A stretch of 64,000 nt of DNA from NCBI RefSeq assembly GCF_004798865.1, contig NW_025336598.1:25951519-26015518 (forward strand), in the 5' to 3' direction. The position numbers and the translations under genes were made by a program. This DNA comes from Varanus komodoensis (lineage: Eukaryota; Chordata; Lepidosauria; Squamata; Varanidae). The stretch's first letter is position 1. The number at the start of each line of letters is the position of its first letter. Below, piece after piece: positions 60,375 to 64,000 of this stretch. The notes under the pieces are model-generated. The model made no database searches, was not told the origin of the DNA, and saw only the letters and a list, made by a program, of their open reading frames with translations.

Positions 60375-61029
60375 GCCTCTCTTCCATACCTAGACCAAGG
60401 TGAGAAGGGGGAGAAGTAGATGCCCCCAGCTTCTTGCTCACATCTCTCTCCATGGTAAGCAGACAGGTCAGAGCAGTGATGAAGAGGGGCAGCAGCCCAC
60501 AGTGAAAACCCTGGAAAGCAGGGTAAGGGCAGTGGCTTTCTTAAGGGCCCTCCCACAGCTGGAGCTGGCCTTGTCTTTTGAGCTCCTTCAGCCATGGTCC
60601 TCAATGCATTTCTTTCCACTGAAGTCTAATTGGAAGGAAATGAGATTGCTTTCCATGCAGATGTGCTTAGAGTCCTTGTGTCTATGTGAGTCAGGCAATC
60701 AGTTTTAGCCATTGCTGATGAACAAGAGAAAGAAATCAAGTTGAACATGGCATACAGGAGTCCAACAAGGAATGAACTTTATGGTCACCATGGTGATGTC
60801 ACATTATCTTTCTTGCTTGCCATAATCATCATGCTAGGGATTCTCATGAATTGCTTCCATCCAGGCTTCAATGAAATAAATAAATGGAAGTGTCTCTGCA
60901 TACAGCTTGGTGCCACATCACCCATCTCAGTACCAAAAGCTGCAACTGAGCCCAATGCCCACTGCTCCAGGCACTTGCTTTCAAACCTTTTTGCTGTCTT
61001 TCCTAGAGTTCAGTGACTTCCATCAAACT
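60375..61029. other. Unassigned sequence
   Basis: Nothing recognised. The open frames at 60254-60708 on both strands overlap the SINE and are not supported. Confidence 0.4.
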
Positions 61030-61135
61030 GCCCTAACCTGGAACCCTCACCTTCCAGTATTGCGGCCCATCAGCCATCTTTCCTGGGGCTGATGTGAGTT
61101 GAAGTCCCAAACTTCTGGAAAACACCACATTGAGG
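61030..61135. mobile_element. hAT-like MITE, diverged
   Basis: 'ctaacctggaaccctcacct' and 'tccagtattgcggcccatca' form one arm, and 'tgatgtgagttgaagtccca' with 'aacttctggaaaacaccac' form the inverted arm. It is the same group as 58403-58540. No target duplication was recognised. Confidence 0.55.
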
Positions 61136-63539
61136 AATCTGCTGTTCATGGGTTATATTTTTATACTCTCTCAGCAGAACAGAACAGAACAGTACACAAA
61201 CATTCACAAACATCAAGCCAATAAGTTCAGAAATACATCCTCATGCATAAAGAGAATGGAGAAAGGCACTTGCCTCTACTTACAACATGCATCATCCCTG
61301 CATTATTGAAACAGGATCCTTTCCTCATAAATTATGCCGTTTCAGCTATCAGTTATTTCTTCTTATCAACCACCACTTAACTGCCACAAGATGTAGGATC
61401 CCAGTAAGACACCATTTGGTGCTGACCTACTTCACCGCTCAGGCACCAATGCCATTTCAATTAAAGCATCACCCTGGAAATCCCAACTGCCCATATAAAA
61501 AGACTTGACTGGCATGAGACCTCGGCACTTTTTATTACCAACAAAGAAAAGAAAAACAACAGTTGCTCTTAATCTTTCAAGCAGCAAAGAAAAACATGGC
61601 CATGCCGGTATAGAGAAACAGGAGAAAAATATAGCTCTCATGCCAGCCCAAAGCAAAATGCTTCCATAAATGATTTCCAGTTTCCAAGCACAGATCTGTT
61701 TAATAGCACTGTGAAATTCTGCAACTTCCTACCCAGCCATTTCAGCACATATCCTGCGCTGCTCATGAAAGATAGTCTAGAACACAGAGTAATCAATTTA
61801 GATCAGGGTTCAAGTTTAGATGACATTATAAAGGGAATTAGAGAAATGCATGCAAGGTGGGTTATATCCACTATTCACTGAAATGAATGGGGCTTAGAAC
61901 TACTGCTGGATACAATCCAATGGGTCTGTCAGCAATGGCTACCCATGAAGGACAAATAAAACTTCCAGATCCAAAGACAGGATGGCCATGAAGATAACTT
62001 ATTCATGTATGGGAAGAGAATGATAGGATAGAGGTCTACTTCCCATGTTCCTTGGTTGGATGTATTCTGAAAGTATCTGATTGATCAGTGAGGCATCAAA
62101 GATGAGTCTTTGGGCTCATCTAATCAGGTGCATCTCATTGTGTTTACAGGTAGTCGACAGCAAACCACCTAGTGAAAGTATTCCCAGACTGTACCACTTT
62201 CCTCTAAAGACAGAGAGAAATTGAATGATGGATTAACAATCCTTTCACTTAGAAAGTTAGATGTCAATGACAGACGCTCAGTCTGCACTCTGAGCTACTT
62301 TTCTATGAGTGATGATCTTTCAATAGTGGGAAAAGATAATTCCATCATTATCACTTGCAGATGATGTGATGGCTTCAGGTTTCAGTACCTTTAGGACCCC
62401 TGGAAAGAAGAAAGTTGTAACAAATACTCAAAGCCCATTTTTAAAAATATAAATCCAGTGGGTAGTTAAAAACTGTCTGATATTTTCTTGGCTTGTCCAA
62501 GTCTTCTCTGAGTACTAGGAACTTTATTTTCTGCCCTTGCCAAGACAATATGGCAGCCCCATTTGCAGCACAAATATTAGAAATTCACATTCAGCTAAAA
62601 GAGAAAGGAAAACAAAAACAAAGAGTTGACTTAAAAGTAGTCTTTCTGTAATATTTCCTTTAATTTCAGCTGTGCAATCACACCTTTCCCAAGTTTAAGT
62701 TTCAGTACCAAGAAGAAGGGAATTCTAACAAGCTTGAGAGATATCTTAGAACTCTGCAGGCAGAATCCCACAGAGATCTGTACGAAACTGTGACTGCCAG
62801 TTAAAGCTACGTAAGAGAGAGAGAGAGAGAATTCCATTGATATTTATTCCCCTAGAAGTGCTCATACACAATTTGGTCCAATAGATGATTTTAGATGAAT
62901 AGTAAATTGGTGCAAGTGAGAACTGTTATAATACAAATACATTTTTAAGGGTTCATGGCTATCTACAGGCAGAATGACTTTTCTCATACATCTTCAGCTA
63001 GAATGCTGGCTGAACTAGAAAGTCCTTAGGGAAAACAAATCTATTATATGCAAGATAATACACATGCTTGCTTAAAGTGCTTTTCAAGAAAAGATTACAC
63101 AAAGGCAGCCTACATCATTTTCCTTATTGGGGACAGTTTTTGTATTAGCAATTCCATGCACATGGCTTTCCATTCAGAGCATTGTACAGTTTTTGTTTGT
63201 TTGGTTTGGTTCTGAAAAAAAAGTAGAGAGCAGAAAGCAATTGTGTGGTACAAAAAGTCAAATTTTAAATAGAATCCTTAAAATTAAATGTGGTGGAAAA
63301 AATGGTTTCTTGTGAACTCTTGATCCCCATTTTAAGCATTGTACTTGGATAATACCATCGGTACTGATATGAAACAATTGAAAGCCCATTCTGTGCATGA
63401 GGTCGCTATAGAAATAACTTTTGCATTTGATGTAGGCCTCCAAAATGATAAATTATCATATGGAATGTACAGCATGGCCAAACAAGCAAGCAAGCAATGT
63501 GTGAAATACACATATATATAGAAAAAAGATTATTTTCAG
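61136..63539. other. Unassigned sequence
   Basis: No gene recognised. A GAACA simple tract lies near 61173-61192 and a GA tract at 62816-62831. A repeat scrap at about 61858-61925 carries 'gggttatatccactattcac' and 'ctgctggatacaatccaatg', like a common reptile repeat. Confidence 0.35.
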
Positions 63540-63630
63540 ATAGACAGGAATATGGGAAGAGTAACCAGCCGTTATGGCCAACAGCAGGGCTAGCCTGCTG
63601 GGCCTACACCCCAGCAGTGGCCTGGTCCAG
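63540..63630 (+). other. Exon-like 91-bp block (candidate only)
   Basis: 'gattattttcag' precedes it and 'CAG|gtaagg' follows. The block is clearly richer in G and C than its flanks. One frame is open throughout (starting 'RQEYGKSNQPLWPTAGLACW'). In another frame an ATG at 63574 reads 'MANSRASLLGLHPSSGLVQ' up to the donor. I recognise neither. It could also be a GC-rich repeat scrap. Confidence 0.22.
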
Positions 63631-64000
63631 GTAAGGCATCTCATTCTAGATTCAAGGATACTCAGGATAAAACAAAACCATCTGGATCAAGGATGGGATA
63701 TACAGTTTACTGAATGCAATGATAAGATATGGGTACAAAATATAAACAAGAAAAAAGAAAGCTTAAACTTTCTGTTGTCTGTCTCTGAATAGGCTGGGGA
63801 AAGCTCCATGGATCTCCAAGGTTGTCTGGGCAAGCAACACATCAGTTGCTCTACCCAAACCTAGAATAAATGTCATAAATGTTAGGAATTCCTCTCACCG
63901 CTTCTTTCAGGGACTCTTAGTACACAGGTTGCAACCTCACTTCCTGGGAGACAGGAAGCTGCTTCAGCAAAATGTCAGTTCTTACCACAAAAACAGTTCT
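63631..64000. other. Unassigned sequence at window end
   Basis: Nothing recognised. If the block before it is an exon, this would be the start of its intron. Confidence 0.4.

Noticed and set aside
1-64000. Search for CRISPR arrays, rRNA, true tRNA genes, operons, or retrovirus/LTR elements
   Set aside because: No regularly spaced repeats, no rRNA-like sequence, no complete tRNA fold outside SINE heads, no operon structure, and no paired LTRs or gag/pol/env-type motifs were recognised by eye.

Overview
The window looks like non-coding, repeat-rich chromosomal DNA from a vertebrate, most likely a squamate reptile (lizard or snake). It is AT-rich and has no operons, bacterial genes or dense coding. 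I recognise no intact host gene. What can be identified is a typical reptile mixture of repeats: human-type L1 LINEs, an older L1/Tx1-type LINE, CR1 and L2/CR1-clade LINEs, a Penelope-like element, tRNA-derived SINEs of two kinds, short hAT-type MITEs with terminal inverted repeats, and many microsatellites. No retrovirus, LTR element or Polinton was recognised. The species call is an inference from repeat families remembered from squamate genomes; no search was run.

Layout. 1-3120: AT-rich sequence with an assembly gap (570-669) directly beside an (ATT)n tract, then the 3' end of a CR1-type LINE. 3120-6400: an unexplained short open frame (about 4003-4221) and two copies of one LINE 3' region in reverse orientation (4690-4790 and 5641-6330). 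6400-20580: mostly unassigned, with hAT-like fragments, a CR1 tail near 12035 and a full tRNA-SINE at 14219. A short hAT element at 18912-19088 carries a perfect 8-bp target duplication. 20580-24617: a SINE directly followed by a degenerate L1 (ORF1, endonuclease, reverse transcriptase, 3' UTR, poly-A) with a large internal deletion. 24618-33960: mostly unassigned, with a long (TC)n tract followed by an exon-like 59-bp block. 33960-34445: L2/CR1-clade LINE end. 36347-36449: compound CG/AC/AG repeat. 37880-38310: first copy of an unclassified repeat whose second copy lies at 57349-57840. 38440-38765: a second L2/CR1-type end. 40032-40542: a perfect tandem duplication of 253 bp. 47215-49390: an old reverse-strand L1/Tx1-type LINE, abutting a forward Penelope-like element with reverse-transcriptase and GIY-YIG remains (49395-50610). 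52970-53285: reverse CR1. 53758-54070: reverse L1 3' end of the same family as the L1 at 20.8 kb. 55380-64000: LINE tails, SINEs and a palindromic MITE at 58403-58540.

Nothing here works together as a pathway. The elements are mostly broken copies of independent selfish elements. SINEs rely on LINE enzymes, and the short hAT elements rely on a transposase supplied elsewhere. Four stretches look by eye like conserved non-coding sequence, and two or three look like possible exons; all of these need comparison with other genomes. The best candidates for a second look are the 253-bp tandem duplication with an apparently templated junction, the Penelope-like element, the L1 internal deletion, and the exon-like block after the (TC)n tract.
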